Source: an uncultured bacterium
GTDB taxonomy: Bacteria > Planctomycetota > UBA1135 > UBA2386
Length of the DNA stretch: 64,000 nucleotides
Direction: 5' to 3'
NCBI GenBank assembly: GCA_937906475.1
Contig: CALCZA010000047.1
Coordinates: forward strand, 1-64,000
Both the position numbers and the translations under genes were made by a program. Below are positions 41,111 through 51,299 of the stretch, piece after piece. Below the pieces are notes generated by a model that had not been told where the DNA came from, made no database searches, and saw nothing but the letters and a program-made list of their open reading frames with translations. How positions within the stretch are numbered: the first letter of the stretch is position 1; each line of letters starts with the position of its first letter.

Positions 41111-43723
41111 ATGCCACGCTTCCTGATCTGCATCGCCTTTTTCGCCACTTCGCTGTTCGCCCAAGAGAAAGACACGCCGGCGCGTGAGCCAGATCCAACC
41201 AAGTTGGCCGGCGCGCAACCGTTGTCGCCAGCTGAAGCGATGGCTGCCATCGAGTTGCCGGCCGGCTACCACCTCGAGTTGGTTGCCAGCGAACCGATGA
41301 TCCATGAACCGGCGGTCATCGCGTGGGACGGCAACGGTCGCATGTATGTCGCCGAAATGCGCACCTACATGCAGGATATTGATGGTTCCGGCGCGCACGA
41401 TCCGGTGAGTCGGGTCAGCCTGCTCGAAGACACCGACGGCGACGGTCGCATGGACAAGCATTCGGTGTTCATCGATAAACTGGTGCTGCCGCGCATGATC
41501 CTGCCGCTGCAAGACAGCATCTTGGTTCGCGAGACCAATACGCTCGATCTGCACGAATACCGCGATACCGATGGCGATGGCACAGCCGACGAGAAGACAC
41601 TGGTCTACAAGGGCGGTTCCCGCGGCGGCAACCTCGAGCATCAACCGAGCGGCCTCGACTGGAACGTCGACAACTTCCTCTACGTCACCTACACGAACAA
41701 GCGCTACCGCTACGAGAACGGCAAGGTCACGGCGCACGCAATGCCAGCGGGCGATGGCCAGTGGGGAATAACCCACGGTGATTGGGGTCAGTGCTACTAC
41801 TCGCGCGCTGGCGGCGAAGTCGTTGCCACCGCGTTCCAGCAGAACATGCAATACGGCAAGCTCGACTTGCCAGGTCAGTTGGCCAAGGGCTTCAACGAGT
41901 GCTGGCCGATTGACGATATTCCTGATGTGCAGGGCGGCACTGGGCGGGTGCGCGACGATGGCTCGCTCAATCACTTCACCGGGTGCTGTGGCCAAGTGGT
42001 GTTTCGTGGCGACCGTTTGCCACGCGAACTCTACGGCAACCTGTTTGTGCCGGAACCCGTCGGCCGCCTGATCCGTCGCGCCATCGTGCACGATGATCGT
42101 GGCACGCGCGTTCTGACCAATGCCCACGAAGGCAGTGAGTTCCTGCGCACCAAGGACGCCAACTTTCGTCCGATCAATATGTACACGGCGCCGGACGGCA
42201 CGATGTACATCGTCGACATGTATCGCGGCATCATCCAGGAAGGCAACTGGGTGCGGAAGGGCAGTTACCTGCGCTCTGTGGTGCAGGAGTATGGTCTCGA
42301 TCGCAATGTCGGTCGCGGCCGCGTCTACCGCTTGGTGCACGATGACTTTAAACCTGGTCCGAAGCCGCGCATGCTCGATGAGTCGACGGCCGAGTTGGTG
42401 GCGCATCTTGCGCACCCGAACGGTTGGTGGCGTGACACCGCACAGAAGTTGATCGTGCTACGCGGCGATCGCAGTGTCCTACCGGCTTTGCGCCAGGTGA
42501 TGACGACGCATGCGTCGGCGTTGGCTCGAAACCACGCCATGTGGACGCTCGATGGCATGCACGAACTGACGCACCGTGATGTGTTGGCTCGCTTCATCGA
42601 TAGCGACGCACGCGTGCGCGCGTCGGCGATTCGCGCTGGCGAGCAGTTCTTGTTAGGCAAGCAGCAGGCTGAGTTCGTCGCGGGCTTTCGTGCCATGGCT
42701 GACGATCCGGATGCGGGCGTGTTGTTGCAGGTTGTGCGAAGCGCAATCTACACCGAACTACCAGCGCGCGGCCGGCTGGTCGAAGGCATCGTCAACGCTC
42801 ACGAGGGCAACGATGCGATCGCGATGACCGCCAAGCGCTACTTCGATCGCCTCGCGAAGGAGAAGGCCGATGCTGCGCGTCGCGCGGAGATCGCTAAGGC
42901 CAACGCGGCGCTGGCTGCTTCGGTGACGCGCGGCGCGACGATCTACAAGTCCTTGTGCTTCTCGTGTCACGGCAATAATGGCGAAGGCATGCCGGTACCT
43001 GGCGCCGAGCACACGACGCTGGCGCCGACGTTGATTGGGTCGCCGCGCGTGCTCGGCTCGAAAGAACGAGTCGCCCGCATCGTGCTGCAAGGCTTGACGG
43101 GGCCGGTCGATGGCAAGACCTATCCAGGTGCCATGGCCGCGATGGCGAGCAACGACGATGAGTGGATTGCAGATGCGCTGACCTACATCCGCAACAGTTG
43201 GGGCAACGAAGCTGAGTTGGTGTCCAAGCAGGAAGTCGAGACGGTCCGCAGTCAGATGAAGCGTCGCCGTCAGCCGTGGACGCTCTCACAGTTGCGTCGC
43301 TTCGATCCACCGGTGAAGTCGCGTCTGAGTTGGAAGCTGACTTCGAATCGTTCGAAGGGGCAATTGAAGCACGCCATCGATGGCAAGCCTGCGACGCGCT
43401 GGACGAGCAACCGTCCGCAGCAAAAGGGCACCTGGATCCAGATCGAGTTGGGCGAGGCGGCGCAGGTCACCGGGGTTTCGCTCAGTACCGCGGGGTCGCC
43501 CGGCGACTTCCCGGCGAACTATGAAGTGCGTACTTCGCTGGACGGCAAGACTTGGGGCGAGCCGATTGCTGTGGGCAAGGGGTCGCGCGCTGACCCGATC
43601 ATTCGCTGGGAACCACTGCAGGCCAAGTTCGTGAAGATCACGCAGACCGGCAAGAAGCAGGGCCTGTATTGGTCCATCCACGATTTGAAACTGTTTGGCG
43701 AGGGCCATCCGCTCCCCAAATAG
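41111..43723 (+). CDS. PVC-type membrane-bound dehydrogenase / HEAT / cytochrome c / F5-8-type domain protein
   Basis: 870 residues, secreted (signal peptide 1-17). Residues 35-415 form the six-bladed propeller 'putative membrane-bound dehydrogenase' domain (GNGRMYVAEMRTYMQD, DTDGDG calcium-like loops, MYTAPDGTMYIVDMYRG). HEAT-like repeats at 430-600 (SARVRASAIRAG type). A class I cytochrome c domain near 610-700 has the heme-binding CFSCH at about 617-621 and an axial-Met region. The last 140 residues form an F5/8-type discoidin-like domain (HAIDGKPATRWTSN). This architecture is typical of planctomycetes and verrucomicrobia and is thought to oxidise sugars in the periplasm. Confidence 0.93.
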   Translation: MPRFLICIAFFATSLFAQEKDTPAREPDPTKLAGAQPLSPAEAMAAIELPAGYHLELVASEPMIHEPAVIAWDGNGRMYVAEMRTYMQDIDGSGAHDPVSRVSLLEDTDGDGRMDKHSVFIDKLVLPRMILPLQDSILVRETNTLDLHEYRDTDGDGTADEKTLVYKGGSRGGNLEHQPSGLDWNVDNFLYVTYTNKRYRYENGKVTAHAMPAGDGQWGITHGDWGQCYYSRAGGEVVATAFQQNMQYGKLDLPGQLAKGFNECWPIDDIPDVQGGTGRVRDDGSLNHFTGCCGQVVFRGDRLPRELYGNLFVPEPVGRLIRRAIVHDDRGTRVLTNAHEGSEFLRTKDANFRPINMYTAPDGTMYIVDMYRGIIQEGNWVRKGSYLRSVVQEYGLDRNVGRGRVYRLVHDDFKPGPKPRMLDESTAELVAHLAHPNGWWRDTAQKLIVLRGDRSVLPALRQVMTTHASALARNHAMWTLDGMHELTHRDVLARFIDSDARVRASAIRAGEQFLLGKQQAEFVAGFRAMADDPDAGVLLQVVRSAIYTELPARGRLVEGIVNAHEGNDAIAMTAKRYFDRLAKEKADAARRAEIAKANAALAASVTRGATIYKSLCFSCHGNNGEGMPVPGAEHTTLAPTLIGSPRVLGSKERVARIVLQGLTGPVDGKTYPGAMAAMASNDDEWIADALTYIRNSWGNEAELVSKQEVETVRSQMKRRRQPWTLSQLRRFDPPVKSRLSWKLTSNRSKGQLKHAIDGKPATRWTSNRPQQKGTWIQIELGEAAQVTGVSLSTAGSPGDFPANYEVRTSLDGKTWGEPIAVGKGSRADPIIRWEPLQAKFVKITQTGKKQGLYWSIHDLKLFGEGHPLPK

Positions 43724-44017
43724 CGATTCGAGGCTATTGCGCTTGCTCGCCCAACTTCGCCATGTTCGGCGTGGTTCAGTCGTTGGCAATGGCCATTGCG
43801 GCCCGGGTTCGCGCCAAGTGCACGCCGATTTCAGGGCTGCTGGTTCTGTTCGCAAACGCCAGAGTTGTGTGCGCCGCTGCCTATGAGATCGACTTCTCCG
43901 GCTTCGCCGGCGGCGGGCACTCGCGGCGGGCACTGGCGACCGAGGGCGCGCGATCTACATTTCGGGGCCTCGGGGCCATAGCCAACGGCTGGGTAAATCT
44001 GCATACTGTTCGCCCCA

Positions 44018-45961
44018 ATGTTGACCCTGTCAGGAGTTTCGAAGTCGTACGGTGACCGCACCCTATTTGCGGATGCGGCTCTACAGGTCAATCGTGGCGA
44101 TCGCATCGGCCTGGTTGGTCCCAACGGCGCTGGCAAGTCGACGTTGTTCTCGCTGATCTTGAAGAATGAACCGGCCGACGATGGCCAGATCGCGTTCGAG
44201 CGCGATGCCCAGATTGGCTACCTGCCACAAGAGAGCGCGCCGATCGGTGATGAGACGGTGCTCGAGATTGCCTGTGCGATCACCGACGACTTTCTCGAGT
44301 TGCATCGCACGATCAAGTCGTGGGAAGAAGGTGACTACGAAGAACTGAGCGCCGGTCAAGAAGATGTGCACGAGCGCTACAACGAGCTCAATGGCTACCT
44401 CATTGAGGCCAAGGCCAAGCAGATCCTGGCGGGCTTGGGCTTCCGCGATTCCGATCTCGATCGACCGGCGAAGGAACTTAGTGGTGGTTGGGTCATGCGC
44501 GCGCACTTGGCGCGACTGCTGACGCAAGAGCCGGATCTGTTGATGCTCGATGAGCCGACTAACCACCTCGACCTCGAGTCGTTGATGTGGTTCCAGGGCT
44601 ACTTGATCGGTTACTCAGGTGCGATCCTAGTGATCTCGCACGACCGTGAGTTCCTCAACGCGTTGGTGACGGCGATCGTCGAAATCCGTCAACGCGGCCT
44701 GACCCGCTACACCGGCACCTACAGCAAGTTCTTGATGCTGCGGGATGCGGCCGATGCGCAGTTGATGGCGTCCTACAAGACGCAGCAGAAAGAGATCGCG
44801 CACCTGCAAGCGTTCGCCGATCGCTTCAAGGCGAAGGCCAGTAAGGCGACGCAGGCGCAGAGTAAACTGCGTCAGATCGAGCGCATGGACAAGATCGAAG
44901 CGCCGCTCGGTGACGACAAGAAGATGGGTGGGTTCCGGTTTCCCCAGCCGATCCGCAGCGGTGTGCGAGTGACGTGGCTCGATCAGGTGCACTTTGCATA
45001 CGGCGACAATGTCGTCTACCGCGGTGCCGACCTTGAAGTCGAACGCGGCGAACGCATCGTGTTGGTCGGTCCCAATGGCGCCGGCAAGTCGACGTTGCTG
45101 AAGTTGCTCGGTCAGAAGTTGGAGCCAGGTCAAGGCGAGCACGGCCTCGGCCACAACGTCACCGCCGGCTACTACTCGCAGTATCGCATCGAGATGCTCG
45201 AGCCGAAGCGCTCGGTGCTCGAGGAAGCGCTCGACACCGATGCCAAGGTCACCGAGCAAGCGGTGCGCACGCTGCTCGGCTCATTCTTGTTCTCCGGGGA
45301 GTCGGTGTTCAAGAAGGTGTCGGTGCTCAGTGGTGGCGAGAAGAGTCGTTTGGCCTTGGTCAAACTGCTGCTCAATCCGCCAAACCTACTGTTGATGGAC
45401 GAGCCGACTACGCACCTCGACATCGCCAGCATCGATGCGCTGGTCGAAGCGTTGAAGCAGTTCGAAGGCACTCTGGTGTTCATCAGTCACGACGTGCACT
45501 TCATCAAGGCGCTCGGCAACAAGGTCATTCATGTCGCGGACGGCAAGTTGACGCACTACATGGGGGACTACGAGTTCTACCTGCACAAGACGGCGTCGAC
45601 GTCGGCGCGCGCCGCGTTGACGGCCGGTGGCACCAAGCAGTCGAAGAAGGCTGCCAAGGAAGCTAAGAAGAAGGCGAAGGCGCTGGCCCAGAGTAATAAT
45701 GTCCAGAGCAATAGCGGCCAGTCGCCGCGCGCCATGATGCAGAAGCAGCAGAAGGTCGTTAAGAAGCTCGAAGACCAGATCGAGTCGGCCGAACGCAGGC
45801 AGGCAGAACTCACTGCTGAGCTGGAGCTTCCGGCTACGTGGGACGATCAAAAGCGCGCCGCCGACCTCAACAATCAGTTGGCTGCGAGCAAGCAACGCAG
45901 CGCCGAGTTGACGGCCAAGTGGGAGACCGAAGCGGCTCGCCTCGAAGAGGTGACCGTTTGA
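44018..45961 (+). CDS. ABC-F family ATPase (EttA/Uup-like)
   Basis: 647-residue soluble protein with two ABC domains and no membrane part. Walker A GPNGAGKST occurs twice (near 34-42 and 352-360), signatures LSGGWVMRA and LSGGEKSRL, Walker B LLMLDEPTNHLD and LLMDEPTTHLD. The interdomain P-site-tRNA linker (about 240-310) is basic and helical, and the C-terminus (540-640) is a Lys-rich coiled coil as in Uup. ABC-F proteins act on the ribosome, relieving stalls or antibiotic block. Its stop overlaps the TTG of the next small gene. Confidence 0.95.
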   Translation: MLTLSGVSKSYGDRTLFADAALQVNRGDRIGLVGPNGAGKSTLFSLILKNEPADDGQIAFERDAQIGYLPQESAPIGDETVLEIACAITDDFLELHRTIKSWEEGDYEELSAGQEDVHERYNELNGYLIEAKAKQILAGLGFRDSDLDRPAKELSGGWVMRAHLARLLTQEPDLLMLDEPTNHLDLESLMWFQGYLIGYSGAILVISHDREFLNALVTAIVEIRQRGLTRYTGTYSKFLMLRDAADAQLMASYKTQQKEIAHLQAFADRFKAKASKATQAQSKLRQIERMDKIEAPLGDDKKMGGFRFPQPIRSGVRVTWLDQVHFAYGDNVVYRGADLEVERGERIVLVGPNGAGKSTLLKLLGQKLEPGQGEHGLGHNVTAGYYSQYRIEMLEPKRSVLEEALDTDAKVTEQAVRTLLGSFLFSGESVFKKVSVLSGGEKSRLALVKLLLNPPNLLLMDEPTTHLDIASIDALVEALKQFEGTLVFISHDVHFIKALGNKVIHVADGKLTHYMGDYEFYLHKTASTSARAALTAGGTKQSKKAAKEAKKKAKALAQSNNVQSNSGQSPRAMMQKQQKVVKKLEDQIESAERRQAELTAELELPATWDDQKRAADLNNQLAASKQRSAELTAKWETEAARLEEVTV

Positions 45962-46185
45962 ACAATCAGCCCAACAACCCGCTGCACGGCGTGACGCTCA
46001 AGATGATTCTTGAGTACCTGGTCGAGAACATCGGCTGGGCCGAGATGGCGCACAACATCCCCATCAACTGCTTCCAGAACGACCCGTCGATCAACTCGTC
46101 GCTGAAGTTCTTGCGAACGGTAAATTGGGCGCGCACCAAGGTCGAGAAGCTCTACATGCGCGTGCGTCGCCACATCGGCGACTAA
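45958..46185 (+). CDS. VF530/DUF2132-family DNA-binding protein
   Basis: 75 residues from a TTG at 45958 that overlaps the ABC-F stop (TTGA). The sequence NPLHGVTLKMILEYLVE, NCFQNDPSINSSLKFLR and ARTKVEKLYMRVRR matches the VF530 family (DUF2132), small helical DNA-binding proteins known by structure only. An upstream ATG would extend the frame inside the ABC-F gene with unrelated sequence. The 4-bp overlap implies translational coupling to the ABC-F ATPase. Confidence 0.85.
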   Translation: MNNQPNNPLHGVTLKMILEYLVENIGWAEMAHNIPINCFQNDPSINSSLKFLRTVNWARTKVEKLYMRVRRHIGD

Positions 46186-46323
46186 AGCCTGCTAGCGTGT
46201 GGGCCGAAGGCGACAGCTTCGGGCCATGAACACATCCCTAGTCCTGGCTGCGTTGCTTGGCGTTTTGCTGAGCACCTCGCATGGCTCCCTTGCTTCGCCC
46301 TGCTCGCGCAAGCGGCTCGTGAC

Positions 46324-47742
<1,419 letters not shown>

Positions 47743-47826
47743 CTCAGGCGAGCCGAATGGTAGCTAAAGCCGCGGTCGCCCCCGAGTGCTTTGTTGAGTC
47801 AACGGGTATGGCACCTCGGATGCAGG

Positions 47827-48867
47827 CTACTTGCGAGCCTGGTTCATTTTCTGGGCCCACTTGGTGACGTCGCGCCCCGGGTCTTTGCCGGACAACTGCC
47901 TCAGTGCTCGTTGGTAGTAACGGCGAATCGTGCGTTGCTGCTGCATGCTCATGACCGTTGCGTCGAGCACCGCCCCTTCTTGCATGACATCGACTTGCGG
48001 GTCGGCAACGAACGCTGCGGAGGCTACCTCAACATTAAAGTCGCGGATGTAGCTGGTCTGCGTCAAGAACGCGACGTGGCCGCGCGTCTTGGTGCCGCCT
48101 GAATCACTTGCCAAGCCAGCGGCGGCAACGGGCCCCGCCTTGACCAATAGGTCGATGGCGCTCTTTCTGCCGAGGCTGCCGAGCGCGTCCGCGGTGCGCA
48201 TGCGCACCCTTGCAGACCTGTGACCCAAGCCTGATGCGACGTAAAGCACATCGTTGTCGGTAGCGTTTGTGCGCACGAGGTCGATGACCTTCTTGCGGAC
48301 ATGCTCGCTGCGATCGACGACGGCGGTGCGAAGCACGAAGTGGTGGTTGCTCTCGCCAGAGCGACGATCGATCGCCGCGAGGGCCATCAGCCTGCGCGTG
48401 TGACTGGCGTTCTTGCGGGCGTGCTCGCGCAGCACAGCATCCGCGCGCGGTTCACGAACCAGCAGTTCTTGGATTGCGGCGGCTTTGCTGCGTTGTTGGC
48501 CGACCTTTACCGGTTTCAGCAGTGCCTTGACGCGCGTTTTGGTGCGGGCTTGATGCAACTTGCTGTCGAGTAGCAGCGGCTCTAGTTGCGCCAGGAAGTT
48601 GCGCAATTGTCCAGAGATCGGTGTGTCCTGGTCGGCGGGGAGTTTCTTGAGGCAGAGGTCTAGGTGCTGCCACATCACGGCGTGCTGGCCCATCTTGTGC
48701 GCGGCCTTCGCGAGTTGCAGTTGGGTGAAAGCCGGGTTGGTCGAGGCGGCGCGGGTCTGATTGGCAGCCGGTTGCGTTGCCATCGTCTGGTGCCTCGACG
48801 GCGCTTGGGCTGTCGAGATGGCTGACATCGCAGTCAGCGTGATCGCTACTAGCAGGGGGTATTTCAT
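47827..48867 (-). CDS. Secreted HEAT-repeat protein, paralogue A
   Basis: 346 residues from the ATG at 48867, which begins the signal peptide MKYPLLVAITLTAMSA (an ATG at 48903 adds 12 residues). The rest is helical HEAT-like (LQLAKAAHKMGQHAVMW, SKAAAIQELLVREPRADA, SARVRMRTADALGSLG), ending in a beta-rich segment (SYIRDFNVEVASAAFVADP) and a charged tail. It is clearly homologous to the next gene over nearly the whole length, but lacks that gene's N-terminal beta domain. Unknown function, probably periplasmic. Confidence 0.82.
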   Translation of the reverse strand: MKYPLLVAITLTAMSAISTAQAPSRHQTMATQPAANQTRAASTNPAFTQLQLAKAAHKMGQHAVMWQHLDLCLKKLPADQDTPISGQLRNFLAQLEPLLLDSKLHQARTKTRVKALLKPVKVGQQRSKAAAIQELLVREPRADAVLREHARKNASHTRRLMALAAIDRRSGESNHHFVLRTAVVDRSEHVRKKVIDLVRTNATDNDVLYVASGLGHRSARVRMRTADALGSLGRKSAIDLLVKAGPVAAAGLASDSGGTKTRGHVAFLTQTSYIRDFNVEVASAAFVADPQVDVMQEGAVLDATVMSMQQQRTIRRYYQRALRQLSGKDPGRDVTKWAQKMNQARK

Positions 48868-48951
48868 GTGACTTGGGTTCTCGGGCAAATTGGTAGCTGC
48901 CAAATGGGTAGAGCGGTGGCTACGAACGGGTGGTGAGTGGGAGGGGCAGCG

Positions 48952-50187
48952 TTAGCGCTTACCGGTTTCGACGGGCTTGGGTTCCGGCTGCAGCTTGGCC
49001 AGCCATTCGCCCCACAATCGTGGATCCTTACCGGGATCCTTCTTGGTCAGTTGCTTCAGCGCAGTTCGATACGACTTGACGATCGTGCGTATCTCGTAGA
49101 CGCCGACAACTGTGACGTCGAGCACGCTGCCGCTTTGTACGACGTCGACCATTGGATCGGCAATGAACGCGGCCTGCGCGACTTCAACATCGAAGTCGCG
49201 GATGTAGGCCTGCTGGTGGAGGAAGGCGACGTGGGCGCGCGTTCTCGAGCCATCGCCACCGGTTGCTGCGAGGCCACTGGCCGCATGTGGGCCGGCCTTG
49301 ACGAGCAAGTTGACGGCTGCACGGTGGCCTAGATCGGCGAGTGCTTCCGCAGTGCGCACACGCACTTTGGCGTGCTTGTTGGCGAGGCCGCCGGCCATAT
49401 ATACGATGTTGCTGGCCTCTATGGTCGGCTTGCTGATGTTGATCGCTGCCTCTCGCACGCGGTTGCTGCGGTCAAACACCGTGGTGCGTAGCACGAAGCG
49501 ATCGTTGCCAGCAACCTTGCGGCGCTGCAGTGAGGCAAGCGCGGCGATGCGCTGACGTTCGTTGGAGTTGCGGCGACCTTGCACGCGCAGGTATTGGTCG
49601 GCGCCTGGCTCACGCACGAGTAGTTCTTCGATGGCGGCCGAACGGCTGACGATGACGTTCTTTGGCACGAGGCGAAGCAGATACTGGACTCGCTTCTCAA
49701 GTGGTGCCTGGCGCAGCTTGTGCGGCATGAGTTCGGGTTCTAGCTGCGCCAAGAAGTCTCGCAGGCGTTTGTGGACCGGGCTGCTCTTGTTGTTGGCGGT
49801 TTGCTGCGACAGCTTTTTGATGGCCTTGTCGAGGAGCCGCCACATCTCACTGGTCAGTCCGTATTCGCGGGCAATCTTGGCGAGATTGAGGTGGACGAAC
49901 GCGCTGTCGCCGCTGGTCTTCGCCTTTTTCCTGAGCTTCTCGAGGAGGCTTGCGCGGGGGTGTCTGTCGACGACGTCGAGCTTGGCGACGGTGACTCTGC
50001 CGTCGTATGTGGTGACTTCGTAGTTATCACCCTTGGATGCGACCTTGCCGACCAGCACACGCCCGTCCTTGAGACGCAACTGCATGACTTCTTGGGCAGC
50101 GATCGGCAAGGCCAGGATTAGGGCTGCCGAGCAGAGTGCTAGTAGGCGGGTTGGGCGAAGGACTTGGGTAGCCATGCAAAAAGCCAT
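48952..50187 (-). CDS. Secreted HEAT-repeat protein, paralogue B with N-terminal beta domain
   Basis: 411 residues from the ATG at 50187 (an ATG at 50175 is equally possible; the open frame extends to 50301 into sequence without family resemblance). The signal peptide ends near ALPIAAQ. A short beta domain follows (LRLKDGRVLVGKV, DGRVTVAKLDVVDRH), as in small SH3-like modules. The HEAT part (AALASLQRRKVAGND, HAKVRVRTAEALADLG) and the C-terminal YIRDFDVEVAQAAFIADP strongly match paralogue A. The pair probably arose by tandem duplication with loss or gain of the N-terminal module. Confidence 0.82.
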   Translation of the reverse strand: MAFCMATQVLRPTRLLALCSAALILALPIAAQEVMQLRLKDGRVLVGKVASKGDNYEVTTYDGRVTVAKLDVVDRHPRASLLEKLRKKAKTSGDSAFVHLNLAKIAREYGLTSEMWRLLDKAIKKLSQQTANNKSSPVHKRLRDFLAQLEPELMPHKLRQAPLEKRVQYLLRLVPKNVIVSRSAAIEELLVREPGADQYLRVQGRRNSNERQRIAALASLQRRKVAGNDRFVLRTTVFDRSNRVREAAINISKPTIEASNIVYMAGGLANKHAKVRVRTAEALADLGHRAAVNLLVKAGPHAASGLAATGGDGSRTRAHVAFLHQQAYIRDFDVEVAQAAFIADPMVDVVQSGSVLDVTVVGVYEIRTIVKSYRTALKQLTKKDPGKDPRLWGEWLAKLQPEPKPVETGKR

Positions 50188-50261
50188 GGGAAGTCTCGTT
50201 GGTCGCAGACGACAGAATGGGTGGGGCGAGGGGCACTCCCCGGTATGATGGCGAACCGAGC

Positions 50262-51230
50262 ATGAACCGTACCACCGCGAACGTCTTGTTCTGCCTTGCA
50301 TCCCTGATCGGGACGGTTGCCGCCCAGGCGCCGGGCACGGAATCGGCTGAAAAGCCGCAAGTCCATCCTGTTAACGACCTTGTGGCGGTGGTCGCCAGTG
50401 CCGAGGCTGCCCTGACGAGCCTGCGAATGACGATGGCCACGACCGGCAAGCTGCCGGGCGGCCTCGATGTGACGACGCGCGGCGAGCTACGTGTCCTGCG
50501 TGGGACACAGGCCAAGCCGGGGGATCAGCAGTTTAGCGCACTGCAATATTCGTTCGGCGACGGCCTGGAGGGTCGCATGGAAACGGCCCGCACCAAGGAA
50601 GGCATCCTGATCTTCGAAGAGGATCCGGCGTTTGGCGCGGTGTTCGTGCACATTCCGGCGGATGTTGTCGCGGACCTCGAATGGGCGTCCGTCATCCTGA
50701 AGAAGACAGATCTGCCGGGCATGGTCGATGGTCGGGCGCAGTCGCCGCTGGGCAGCGGCATGATCACGGACTTGATGCGTACCTTCGATCTGGCGATTGC
50801 CAAGGAGAAGGAGCACGAAGGCGACCAGGGCATCTGGTTACGTGGGGCACGCCGGGCAGGACTCGATGCGCAGGATCCCGATTTGCCGTTGGCCGATCGC
50901 GTCGAAGTGTTTGTTCGCGACCGCGACCATGCCGTGTTGCTGGCTCGCTACTTCGTCGGTGTTGATGTTGTGCAGCAAGTCACTGTGGAGAACGTCGAAG
51001 TCGACGCCAAGTTTGCGGAGGCTGACTTCAAGGTCGATGGCCACGGCGAACGCGTTCGCGACGTGCGCGACTACCAGCCGCTTTGGGAGCAGGTACTTGA
51101 GGCCGTGACTGGTGCTGAAGCCAAGGCGAAGGAAGGGGACATTCGGCCGAGTAAGCGCGTGCGCCAGGGCGACAAGAAGCCGGCGCCGTCCGAAGGCAAA
51201 GATCCAGCGAAGGCTAGCGGCGGCAAGTAG
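50262..51230 (+). CDS. Secreted protein, LolA-like fold suspected
   Basis: 322 residues from the ATG at 50262, which starts a signal peptide (MNRTTANVLFCLASLIGTVAAQA); the upstream ATG at 50199 is in sequence lacking a signal. The mature part has the alternating beta pattern and helix (LVAVVASAEAALTSLRMTM) of LolA/LppX-like carriers, with VRDRDHAVLLARYF near the end, and a Lys/Ser-rich tail (PAPSEGKDPAKASGGK). The fold assignment is a guess from pattern. Divergent from HEAT paralogue B by 74 bp. Confidence 0.7.
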   Translation: MNRTTANVLFCLASLIGTVAAQAPGTESAEKPQVHPVNDLVAVVASAEAALTSLRMTMATTGKLPGGLDVTTRGELRVLRGTQAKPGDQQFSALQYSFGDGLEGRMETARTKEGILIFEEDPAFGAVFVHIPADVVADLEWASVILKKTDLPGMVDGRAQSPLGSGMITDLMRTFDLAIAKEKEHEGDQGIWLRGARRAGLDAQDPDLPLADRVEVFVRDRDHAVLLARYFVGVDVVQQVTVENVEVDAKFAEADFKVDGHGERVRDVRDYQPLWEQVLEAVTGAEAKAKEGDIRPSKRVRQGDKKPAPSEGKDPAKASGGK

Positions 51231-51279
51231 CCGCCCGGATCTTTGGTGCTTCAGGGTGCCTGCGCTATTGCGGGTGCCT

Positions 51280-51299
51280 GCGCGGCAGGATCGCCGCGC
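51280..51299 (-). terminator. Perfect 7-bp hairpin at the prfC stop
   Basis: GCGCGGC / GCCGCGC around a 6-nt loop; the outer base of the stem is the last base of the prfC stop codon. Two 12-bp direct repeats (GGGTGCCTGCGC) flank it at 51254-51284. It is between convergent genes and could serve both strands; no T-run. Confidence 0.5.
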
